A DNA stretch of 64,000 bases from Sacculina carcini (Eukaryota > Arthropoda > Thecostraca > Sacculinidae). The notes below the pieces were generated by a model, which did no database searches, was not told where the DNA came from, and worked only from the letters and a program-made list of their open reading frames with translations. Below are positions 9,851 to 18,312 of the stretch, one piece after another; positions within the stretch are counted from its first letter, which is position 1; each line of letters opens with the position of its first letter. The translations under genes were made by a program, and so were the position numbers. The stretch lies in contig OU696584.1 of assembly GCA_916048095.2 (NCBI GenBank), positions 3,179,317-3,243,316 of the forward strand, in the 5' to 3' direction.

Positions 9851-11064
9851 GATACTTGTTGGTTCTGTACAGACACTTGTTGGTTCCGTACAGACACTTG
9901 TTGGTTCTATACAGACACTTGTTGGTTCTGTACAGACACTTGTTGGTTCCGTACAGACACTTGCTGGTTCTGGACAGACACTCGTTGGTTCTGTACAGAC
10001 ACTTGTTGGTTCTGTACAGACACTTGCTGGTTCCGTACAGATACTTGTTGGTTCCGTACAGACACTTGTTGGTTCCGTACAGGCACTTGTTGGTTCTGTA
10101 CATACACTTGTTGGTTCTGTACAGACACTTGTTGGTTCCGTACAGACACTTATTGGTTCAGTACAGACACTTTTTGGTTCCGTACAGACACTTGTTGGTT
10201 CTGTACAGGCACTTGTTGGTTCCGTACAGACACTTGTTGGTTCCGTACAGACACTTGTTGGTTCTGTACAGACACTTGTTGGTTCTGTACAGACACTTGT
10301 TGGTTCTGTACAGACACTTGTTGGTTCCGTACAGACACTTTTTGGTTCTGGACAGACACTCGTTGGTTCCGTAGAGACACTTGTTGGTTCCGTACAGACA
10401 CTTGTTGGTCCGTAAAGACACTTGTTGGTTCTGTACAGACACTTGTTGGTCCGTAAAGACACTTGTTGGTTCTGTACAGACACTTGTTGGTCCGTACAGA
10501 CACTCGTTGGTTCCGTAGAGACACTTGTTGGTTCCGTACAGACACTTGTTGGTCCGTAAAGACACTTGTTGGTTCTGTACAGACACTTGTTGGTCCGTAC
10601 AGACACTTGTTGGTTCCGTACAGACATTTGTTGGTTCTGTACAGACACTTGTTGGTTCTGTACAGACACTTGCTGGTTCCGTACAGATACTTGTTGGTTC
10701 CGTACAGACACTTGTTGGTTCCGTACAGGCACTTGTTGGTTCTGTACATACACTTGTTGGTTCTGTACAGACACTTGTTGGTTCCGTACAGACACTTATT
10801 GGTTCAGTACAGACACTTTTTGGTTCCGTACAGACACTTGTTGGTTCTGTACAGGCACTTGTTGGTTCCGTACAGACACATGGTGGTTCTGTACAGACAC
10901 TTGTTGGTTCCGTACAGACACTTGTTGGTTCCGTACAGACACTTGTTGGTTCTGTACAGACACTTGTTGGTTCCGTACAAACACTTGTTGGTTCTGTAAA
11001 GACACTTGTTGGTTCCGTACAGACACATGGTGGTTCCGTACAGACACTTGTTGGTTCCGTACAG
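9851..11064. repeat. 21-bp minisatellite, about 58 copies, inside the BEL/Pao pol
   Basis: Units follow ACTTGTTGGTTC then YGTACAGAC, with point variants (CTGG, ATTGG, AGGCAC, ATACAC) and several 20-bp units reading TTGGTCCGTAAAGAC near 10405-10500 and 10550-10600. Because 21 is divisible by 3, long open frames appear on both strands (TDTCWFR or SVRNQQV repeats). These are artefacts. A block of about 213 bp at 10021-10233 recurs almost unchanged at 10667-10878, 646 bp further on, which shows higher-order duplication. The array separates the DASLKGYGA region from the pol C-terminus. Confidence 0.95.
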
Positions 11065-11099
11065 TTTCTCGTGATCTGTAGTTATATTGTTATGGATGT

Positions 11100-11241
11100 T
11101 TGTACTTGGCGGCTACCTTTCGTATACCCAATTCTGTTGACTTGGATGACTTGGTAATTCCTGAAGTTGATAGACCGGTAACTACTCGTTCTGGGCGAAA
11201 TGTGCGTTTACCGTCGCGATTTGATGAATGTGATCTTTATT
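11100..11241 (+). pseudogene. BEL/Pao pol C-terminal tail
   Basis: The frame LDDLVIPEVDRPVTTRSG then GRNVRLPSRFDECDLY ends at TAG 11239-11241. A TRSGR...PSRF tail is typical of the end of LTR-retrotransposon integrases. It shows that the minisatellite and a large deletion replace RNase H and integrase of the same element. Confidence 0.6.
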
Positions 11242-11507
11242 AGTGCCTTATGGGTTCTGTGAGCTGGGCCAGAACAGGTGGGGAGGACGTTGTGTATTGT
11301 CTAACTTGTGAATTTATATTTTGAATTTTAATGTAAAGTTCTGACGCTTCTATGTTTGTCTGCGTTGTAGACAGTTGTAGCGCAAAAGCGTGATAGGTTT
11401 GGGTGTACCGTTGTTGTTGTTGTAGTTCAGTGATTTTTGTCATTGTTCTGTAGAATACAAATGGGACGTGTGTTGAGATTTGTACGCCTATTTTGTTAAC
11501 AGAATAA

Positions 11508-11511
<4 letters not shown>
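11242..11511. other. Probable 3' untranslated or LTR remnant of the BEL/Pao element
   Basis: No gene. The sequence downstream of the pol stop should hold the polypurine tract and the 3' LTR, but I see no second LTR copy to fix a boundary. Confidence 0.35.

Positions 11512-11597
<86 letters not shown>
11512..11597. repeat. (TA)n microsatellite
   Basis: About 43 uninterrupted TA units, at the truncated edge of the Penelope fragment. Confidence 0.95.
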
Positions 11598-11598
<1 letters not shown>

Positions 11599-11638
11599 CC
11601 ATTTCCTCCAGGCGTTGTTCAGTTTGCGAGCAAAGATC

Positions 11639-11905
11639 TTATTTTCTCTTGAGTTCTTCCTTGAGGTAGCTGAGTCGTTCAGCTGGAGTAACTCGTTTGC
11701 TGCTGGCCTTGCGACTGTACGTATACTTTGGAAGGAGGCCATTATGTATGCACGATTTGTTGAAATCAACAGCAATCTGGGCACGGTTGTGCTGGTACGA
11801 TAGCTTCTCTATGCTTCGCACGATTTTTCTGTGTTCAGGAGACAACACACTCAGTTGTTCACTGAAGTTTATTCCTCGAGGTACCTTTCGGCTATCACTA
11901 GCCAT
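11639..11905 (-). pseudogene. Penelope-like element, N-terminal fragment of a second unit
   Basis: From the ATG at 11905 the minus strand reads MASDSRKVPRGINFSEQLS, then a helical, basic stretch with FNKSCIHNGLLPKYTY and RLSYLKEELKRK, which resembles the N-terminal region of Penelope-like proteins upstream of the reverse transcriptase. It ends at a stop and the TA microsatellite. It lies downstream, on the same strand, of the C-terminal half of another unit, giving the head-to-tail order often seen in this class. Confidence 0.55.
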
Positions 11906-12056
11906 CGTCAGGAGAAATAGATATAACACAATAAAATACACAATATCAAACAATACAGGATAAACGGTGTTTATAAACAAGGTGGACAATATATCACTCA
12001 TGTGCCAATGTGGCACCTACATAATGACACCTATGCGGCAAACGGTTGATACAAAA

Positions 12057-13212
12057 TTAGCACCTATGTGCCAAGGTCGATTGGTGTCGCATGGATGGGA
12101 GGGCGACATCTGGCTGTTGCTGAATGTTAATTTCACATATATTTTTATTAATAAATACAGCTTCAATTATTTTGAGCCTACGGATGTCATTTTCCCTGTA
12201 AATGATTTCGGTTTTTTCATCCATAGTCTCTCGGTCCAATTTCATTTGATGCTGCTGGCGGTAGTGCCTGGCAATGGCTCCGTCTTGAAGGTGTGCTGAA
12301 ATTCGTTTGGACAGCGTTGTTGTTGTGTAACCAATGTAATGCGAGTTTCGGTGACTGCAGTCACCAGTTGTACATGTATGCTGGTACACTACATTGGTTT
12401 CTTGCAACATGCTGGTCTTGGGAAGACAACTGTTCTTCATCACTAAGCTGCATGTTTTTCGTGTCTTGTAATAAATGACAAGCTGCAGCTTGGTGCCTTC
12501 TTCTGTTGGCTGCACGTTTCTATGGACGATTCTTCTGATGGCGTTTTCATCATCTCGATAGGCAGAAGACATGATACTCTTGTAGTACAATTTGATTGTA
12601 AATGTCTCTTTGAGTTTCTTCTCTTCTTCGATATATTTTGACAATTTGTCGCTTATTACACGATCAATGGTCGTTTGGTAGTAGCCGTTGTTAACCAGTA
12701 GCTGCCGGACTCTTTTCAGCTCTGTGCTCGTTGCAGACCATGTTGAGCAACGCGTAATCGCTCTGTTCACGAACGACCGTATCACGCTCATCTTATACGC
12801 TTGCGGGCACTCACTAGCGGCGTTCAGACAGAAGCCTAGGTCTGTATTTTTCGTATAGACGGCTTTGGAAAATGAGGTCTCATGTCGCTCTACTGCAACG
12901 TCCAGGAAACTCAGTTTGCAATTCGCTTCCTGCTGATGTGTGAACTTCAAACATGAGTTTCGCTGAAGCTGATTTGCCAACTGAAGTACGGAGTCTTCCT
13001 CGGCACATATAAATACATCATCGACGTACCTGGCGTATATTGGTGGCTTGCAAGTCGGTTCTTTTGCGAACGTAGTTGTTTCGACGTGGCCCATGTAGAA
13101 ATTGGCGAAAAGCACGCCGAGAGGAGAACCCATCGCTACACCGTCGTGTTGGATGTACATCTTCCCATCTGGTGCGTAGAACGGTGCTTCTTTCGTGCAG
13201 GCACGAAATTTC
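12057..13212 (-). pseudogene. Penelope-like reverse transcriptase with GIY-YIG endonuclease, 5' truncated
   Basis: An open frame of about 385 codons begins inside the RT palm (GVAMGSPLGVLFANFYMG), carries the catalytic ARYVDDVFICAEE, then the thumb and linker. It ends in a GIY-YIG nuclease domain: NSHYIGYTTTTLSKRISAH followed by HYRQQH and a glutamate in IIEAVFI. RT coupled to GIY-YIG is diagnostic of Penelope-like elements, which use the nuclease to prime retrotransposition. The first third of the RT is missing: the frame runs into a short tandem repeat at 13212. What remains has no internal stop. Its stop codon is followed by the N-terminal fragment of a second unit at 11905. Confidence 0.85.
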
Positions 13213-13290
13213 ATTCAGATTCAGATTTCATTAGGACCAAATCAGATTTCATTTGGATCAAATCAGATTTCATTTGGATCAATTCAATTT
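13212..13290. repeat. Short tandem repeat (AAATCAGATTTCATTTGGATC-like units)
   Basis: Three to four imperfect units of about 21 bp mark the 5' truncation point of the Penelope-like element. Confidence 0.7.
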
Positions 13291-14002
13291 GTAAAGGGTA
13301 TAGAGCCAAATTGAATTAACCAACAATATATTCAGTTTCAGCTACATCGAATTACTATGAATCCGTGAAAATAGTTTTGGCAAACATTTGTGTGTAGACC
13401 AGTGTGATTGATGGAAGTGATTGTCTCAACTCAATTGACAATTGTACAAACTCAGATCACCCCTTGAGCATAGAATGATGGAATGAATCACACGTTGACT
13501 CTTCCGCGAATGTTTATTATGTTTATCATGTCGCGAATGTAATAATGTTCGCGAATTGTGCAAGACCTATAACTAGTAATATAACGGATCATAAAGTGCT
13601 TTCTTCTCATATAATGGAATCATGTTGATGTTAGGTACCCAGCATGTTAGGTATGTTACCAAGAATGTTAGGTACAATGTTAGGTTGTCCAGAAAACCTG
13701 AGGGCTCATATCTGCAAAACTACTAAATATTTTTCGTTAAACTTACTACGAATGCCATGTGTAACAAAATAAGCGCACCTGTGAAAATCACCCATCTAAA
13801 TATTTGGGTTAACTTGGGACGTTACTAGCTTAACGACTGGATCAAAACACCGGCCCACATTACAAAACCAAACACACAATAAAAGAAGAAAATTATGCTA
13901 CCTGCACGCCAGGAAAATCGAGCTCCTAAGACTGAATTCTGCAAGCCAAACTCGGTGTGTATGCATTCGTACGTGCACGTGTGTGTGTATGTTGAAGATA
14001 AC
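13291..14002. other. Intron sequence after DGKE exon 5, no gene seen
   Basis: No convincing coding exon follows exon 5 here. The next kinase exons (the conserved GGDGT region) were not found between 1 and 14002 and should lie left of the window. A small cluster of GTTAGGTA motifs occurs at 13630-13690. Confidence 0.5.
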
Positions 14003-14076
14003 CTGTGCCGGATTGAGGTAGCGTCGAAACATGGTGAGAACACGTTCCCCCTCGTTGTTGCCTGAGCGAGGGTTGC
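14003..14076 (-). CDS. DGKE: DGKE exon 5: start of kinase catalytic domain
   Basis: Preceded by the acceptor ...GCGTAG and followed by GTTATC. With the G carried over from exon 4 it reads GNPRSGNNEGERVLTMF then RRYLNPAQ, equivalent to the NSRSG...LLNPVQ segment that opens the DAGK catalytic domain. This is the glycine loop after the first beta strand. Phase enters at 1 and leaves at 0. The donor GTTATC is weak, so the 3' border could shift, but the next family residues (VFD) are expected exactly at the border. Confidence 0.8.
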
Positions 14077-14310
14077 CTACGCGACAAACGCGCGTGCACA
14101 CACACACACATACATACAAACACCTCAATTTTAACGCATAGATTCGTGCATCACGTACGTACTACATAAAAAAATCGGCTTTGAGAATTGGACATATGTG
14201 TATGAATAGGCACGACTTACGCACATACGGGGATATTATACGCACGTACATACATATACGCACACACACATACACACACGAATAAGATGCGCGTTGTTAC
14301 GTGAGCATAC

Positions 14311-14533
14311 CGAGAACGACAAGAGGTGACCAGCATGTATTGTGGCCACACTCATTGGCATCACTACTGTTACTGCAGCTGCGGCCGTGGTCGTCGTCTT
14401 TGGTGTTGCCAGACGAGGGTGGTGGCGGCGGACAGATACTGGTGACGCACAAGCGACGCCCGGTGCGGCAGCCGCGCACGCGAACACACGTCGGCGGCAC
14501 AATGAAGTCACCAAACTCGCCAAGATCACACAT
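14311..14533 (-). CDS. DGKE: DGKE exon 4: inter-domain linker and first kinase strand
   Basis: The acceptor ...CCGGTAG precedes ATGTGTGAT, and the donor is GTATGC. The exon starts MCDLGEFGDFIVPPT, matching the CDFGEFxNLIIPP segment that follows the second C1 domain in the epsilon isoform. A low-complexity linker follows, rich in Arg, Pro and Ser (PPPPPSSGN). It ends WSPLVVL plus one base, equivalent to WTPLIILAN at the start of the kinase domain. Entry phase is 0 and exit phase 1. The linker is somewhat longer than I recall from vertebrates. Confidence 0.8.
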
Positions 14534-14914
14534 CTACCGGCCGACACACAAGTTGGTGGCCCAATGATTTTTGATTTTAGAAATTTCGTTTTGATTCAGA
14601 AAAAGATTAGGGGTGTTGTGCGGCGTTATAAACCCGTGCCAATTATAATTGTCACGGTAATTGGAGCGATAATTATCGCTCCAACGCGTGATGAAACCGA
14701 GAATCCGTGAAATACAGGTTGTCAAGGAGATGAAAGAGGAGTTCCGCTATTAGCCGCCTTATACAAACAGCGAACAAGGAGCCAAAATTATGATATCGTA
14801 CCATAGGAGGAGGCATTTGTTACAAGCTGCGGGTCAAAATGTCAGTATTGAACGTCTAGCATCAAGCGTAATGGACACAACTTGCATCGGCGCATACTTG
14901 AACCGAGCACCGAC

Positions 14915-15045
14915 CTCGGCTATGTTTTGCCGGCATCTGGAGTGTACGGTACGCTGGCACATGCAACAGCGGTAGTCGTCCAGTCCTGGAGTGTCGCCAC
15001 AGCCGCCTTCACAAACTTCGCACACGGAACCCAGAGGTAGATTGC
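14915..15045 (-). CDS. DGKE: DGKE exon 3: second C1 zinc domain
   Basis: Acceptor TTGTGCAG, donor GTCGGT. Completing the codon split after exon 2, it reads GNLPLGSVCEVCEGGCGD then YRCCMCQRTVHSRCRQNIAE. Spacing of Cys and His fits the extended C1 domain of diacylglycerol kinases (CxxC ... CxxC ... HxxC). Entry phase 1 agrees with exon 2. Exit phase 0 agrees with exon 4. The donor is acceptable but not strong. The next GT (GTGCTC) would break the frame. Confidence 0.85.
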
Positions 15046-15289
15046 CTGCACAACGCATACCCACACGCACAAACACATGAACATGTCAAATGAAACAGTG
15101 ATGTCTAAAGCGAACTTGCTGGAAATAATTGGACGACAATACTTCACCTGATATACAAAATACTGAAGATCCAAACTACCACCCGCCCACTAATAGATGG
15201 ATATTCAATCAAGTGTTACGAGTATATATGAGCACTTATAATGAGATCACTTGTTTGCACCTGATACCTAACCCCTTCCACAATTGTAC
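15046..15289. other. Intron 2, exon-3-proximal part
   Basis: No gene. Short CA tracts near the acceptor, and otherwise unique-looking sequence. Confidence 0.5.
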
Positions 15290-15680
15290 GGCTTCAACGG
15301 ATACAAATAACCTCAAGCTCAATTACACCACTACACGCTGAAGTTTGCCCAGCATTACACAACCACACACGAACAGTTGACTCCGCGATACCATTGCCCG
15401 CTGGCTTTTGACCCTGATGACACCATCTTACCCCTACCCACGGAATTTTAACCCCAACTACACCACTACCCGCCGACATTTGACCCTGATCATACAACCA
15501 TTCACTGATCATTGACCCCGCAACGTCACAATACCTTGACCATTGATCCTATAAAAACCAGTCGCCGAACTTTAACTCCGATTACATCTGAAACCACTCA
15601 CCTTTAGCCAGATTAAACCTCAACCTACTGACCTTTGACCAAAAATACAACCCGCTGACCATTGACCCCACATGAGTCAA
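15290..15680. repeat. Degenerate tandem array with GCTGACCTTTGACC core
   Basis: About ten diverged units of roughly 35-40 bp share a core close to ACCCGCTGACCTTTGACCCC. The best-preserved units are at 15625-15680. The same core occurs at 26345-26420, at the other end of DGKE intron 2, where it overlaps the exon 2 splice donor. The two blocks may be one ancestral array split by the nested transposons. Confidence 0.6.
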
Positions 15681-15730
15681 TGATTTCTGAATCCTGTACA
15701 GTAGTAGACCGGGGAACGTTGTGATACATA

Positions 15731-15800
15731 TGACGTCACAGGTGGGCGTGACCCAAGTATGACGTCAAACTTAGGCTCCTCACCTCCCCTTCTGACGTCA
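15731..15800. promoter_or_regulatory. Three perfect TGACGTCA octamers (CRE-like)
   Basis: TGACGTCA occurs at 15731, 15760 and 15793, spaced 29 and 33 bp. The octamer is the CREB/ATF consensus. Being intronic and repeat-spaced, it could equally be a tandem repeat without regulatory role. Confidence 0.35.
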
Positions 15801-15997
15801 TAGCTTCCCCACCGGAATATTGATTGTTTGATTGATTATTGAGTTTATGGGGTGCACCGGCCTCTAGGACCATATGGCACCCCCCAGTCTGTTGTTAACT
15901 AAATTAAACTAAAACTATGCAAATGAACGTAATGGAGCGATTAAATAAATAAGCGTGAGGGTGAATGATATGAATATGAAAGTCAGAAGAATAAAAA

Positions 15998-16879
15998 TCA
16001 ATAAATAGTTTTAAAAGGCAAAAACCGTAAAAATTCAAAAATGCGGCCCTCAATGACCGCCGATTGCTCATGTCCCAAAACCTCGTCAATAGTCCGAACG
16101 GATCCAAGACAACGTTGACGCGCCTCTGAGAATGATGGACATTCCACCAGGATGAGTTGCACGGAGAGACGTGCATTACATGCGCTGCACGTGGGTTCAG
16201 GTTGTCCGAGTAGAAGATGGCGATGCGTGTCGTACGCGTGACAAACACGCAGACGACAGAGCATCACCTCCTCGGACCTCTTCCGGCGATAAGAGCACAT
16301 ACGATGTCCGATTTCGGTCTTCACTGCTTTTAGTTAGTTAGTACCACATTCGTCCCAGGAGAGCTGCCAGCGAGAACGGATGAAACGATGTATAATAGGA
16401 TAAAAGTCCGTATGCGGAATGGGAAAGTTAAAATAAAATGAAAAAAAGTCTCGTTCAGCAGCTCTTTTTGCGGCTCTGTCAGCTCGCTCGTTGCCCAAAA
16501 TACCAATATGGGCCGGAATCCAGCAGAACTTTACACGCTTGCCCTGGTGATGGATGATGCCAAGAGAGATAAAAATCCTCTGTATAAGAGGATGTAAGGA
16601 GAAAGACGATAATGAAGTTAAATCACTAAGAGAGTCAGATAAAACTAAAAACAATGAAAAAGAAGATGAGCGAATAAAAACCAGGGCCAGAAGGATAGCG
16701 TGAAGTTCAGCCGTGTAAATGGAGGCGCTCGGTGGCAGCGTGCTCGAGCGGCACGTACCTCCACTTACAAACGCACAACCCACACCACTGGCCCACTTAG
16801 ATCCATCAGTGTACACGGCAGTATACCGCCCGTAAGATTGAATTCGCTCCAGTGTGTTTGAGCGAAGCACACTGGGCAC
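15998..16879 (-). pseudogene. I/R1-type LINE: RNase H domain and C-terminal zinc region
   Basis: The upper part (16879-16334) is an RNase H: YTDGSKWASGVGCAFVSGG, YTAELHAILLAL, VLSDSLSDLTSLSS and WIPAHIGILGNERADRAAK give the D-E-D-D residues. A stop at 16334 is followed in another frame by RHLLLGQPEPTCSACNARLS and VQLILVECPSF, the usual C-terminal Cys-His block (CxxC...H-like). Domain order RT, RNase H, zinc block assigns the element to the I/R1 group. The frame change near 16330 inactivates it. Confidence 0.75.
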
Positions 16880-17249
16880 TGTACGGTGTTTCGCACGTCA
16901 CCAATCGTCAGCCTCCTTGTTGAGGCTGATGAGGCTCTGCTGGCGCTCCGTCGTCAAGAGCCGGGCATGCGTTATTCTTGCAAGCTGGCAAGCAGAGCAG
17001 AGCTGCTAGCGAGACGTCAACCTCGGGTGTGACCAATTCCCAGGGTGACTCCGCCCTTTATTCTTGTCTGAGGACGTCGTTAGCACCCATCCCGCATGAC
17101 TCCAGCAGTGCCCTCATTTTGCTGCAAAACAGCACAGAGCACTGGAAAGTGGAATGTGCTGCTCAGGCACATGCTGGGAAAATACCACGTCATAGGTTAA
17201 AGGTTAAATGCCTAAGTGGCAGCTGCTACACGGGAAGAAGCCGAAGCTT

Positions 17250-17523
17250 ATGAACACACAGGCGTGCCCCGTGCAGCTCGCTGCCACCGCAGAACCGACC
17301 CTCTCCACGCTATGGCGCCACAAGGACGTAAGACGTATTAGAGAGGGCCATCTCCCCAGAATGCATGGCACAACTCATGACTGATATCTGGTACCATTTA
17401 CTGCTGGGTTGACAGGGGCTGTGGGATTGTAGAATTCGCCCAATGAAATTCTGCTCCGCCGAGTTTCGAACCACGGACCTCCCGCTTGTGAGGCGAGTGT
17501 GCTAACAACTGCACAACGCACAT
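17250..17523 (-). mobile_element. tRNA-derived SINE inserted in the LINE
   Basis: Reading the minus strand from 17523, a tRNA-like head has TCGCCTCACAAGCGGG around a CAC-like anticodon arm and a B box GTGGTTCGAAAC, close to tRNA-Val. A unique body follows, including GTCAACCCAGCAGTAAATGG and a 3' block CTTCGGCTTCT near 17245. A second SINE upstream of DGKE exon 1 carries the same 3' block. Exact ends are uncertain. Confidence 0.6.
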
Positions 17524-17534
17524 ACGCGGGGTTT

Positions 17535-17980
17535 TCATGGGTGCTTGCCAGCTTGCAATAATAACGCATGCCCAGCTCTTGACGACGGAGCGATGCCTCT
17601 GACACCACAGCGATGCAGTTTGCGAAGAATACCATGTCGCCATGTGGTGTCATATGCCTTTTCGATGTCAAAGAATATCACCCCGACGTGGCGACCTCGC
17701 GTGAAACTTTCACGTACGCGAGAGTCAATGGTCACCAAGTGGTCCAACGTTGAGCGACCCTGGCGAAATCCGCACTGAGCATCATTGAACAGCCGACCGC
17801 GTTCCAGAAACCATACCAGCCGTCTGCAAACCATTTTCTCAAACAGTTTGCAGAGACTGGAGGTAAGCGATATCGGGCGATAGTCAGACGGGTGATCGCC
17901 CGATTTGCCCTGTTTCAAGATGGGTATCACGATTGCCCGTCGCCAGGAGGCCGGAAACTGCCCACCACTCCACAGATCAT
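17535..17980 (-). pseudogene. I/R1-type LINE: reverse transcriptase fragment with internal deletion
   Basis: Frame reads SGGQFPASWRRAIVIPILK, SDYRPISLTSSLCKLFEKM, CGFRQGRSTLDHL and GVIFFDIEKAYDTTWRHGIL, i.e. RT motifs 1 to A, with the first catalytic Asp in FDIEKAYD. At about 17600 the frame LHRCGVRG passes directly into ASLRRQELGMRYYCKLAS in another frame, which normally lies well past the YADD motif. The catalytic palm with YADD has therefore been deleted, and the junction GTCAGAGGCA fits both sides. Confidence 0.7.
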
Positions 17981-18312
17981 TATAACAAAGTTATAATCAG
18001 ACCAGTTTTCTATCTGTCAGTTTACTCAGTTTTCTTTCTCTTTCTTTCTCAGTTTACGTTCGCGTTCTTTCGCGGCTTGCTTGTGCAGCTGTCGTTAGGC
18101 TAATTTATGTGTTAGAGCGACGCCCGTAGTACACTGCGCCTGATATGCTTGGCAACGTGTGACCGTTGATTTATTATCTTTCTTGTGTCTGACTTGGCTG
18201 AGCATCTCGAGGCAACACGCCGGTGTAGTGTCAGATCGTGTTTAGAAATAGCTCGCAACTAGGTTGGCAGCCGAACTGTTTGCCCGGTGAGATTCAGTGT
18301 GGCACATTGAGC

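Larger units (their letters stand above)
15822..17980 (-). mobile_element. I/R1-type LINE, 3' half (continues at 24795-26085)
   Basis: Minus-strand LINE with endonuclease, reverse transcriptase and RNase H, split by the LTR element at 17981-24794. Its 3' end is a (AATC)-like tail at 15822-15845, as in I/R1-group elements. Removing the LTR element and one copy of its ATCAT duplication rejoins RT coding across the junction in frame (VFND then LWSGGQFPASWRR). It also carries an internal RT deletion, a SINE, and an inverted segment at about 16945-17000. Confidence 0.7.

Noticed and set aside
9851..11064. Regular direct repeats that a CRISPR finder might report.
   Set aside because: Units abut without unique spacers, and the genome is animal.
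9401..11157. Very long open frames on both strands, e.g. 464 codons of SVRNQQV/CTEPTSV repeats.
   Set aside because: They are a by-product of a 21-bp repeat whose length is a multiple of three. No start context, no domain.
14834..15076. A stand-alone small zinc-finger protein.
   Set aside because: Its zinc block is exactly bounded by splice sites and continues DGKE exon 2 in phase.
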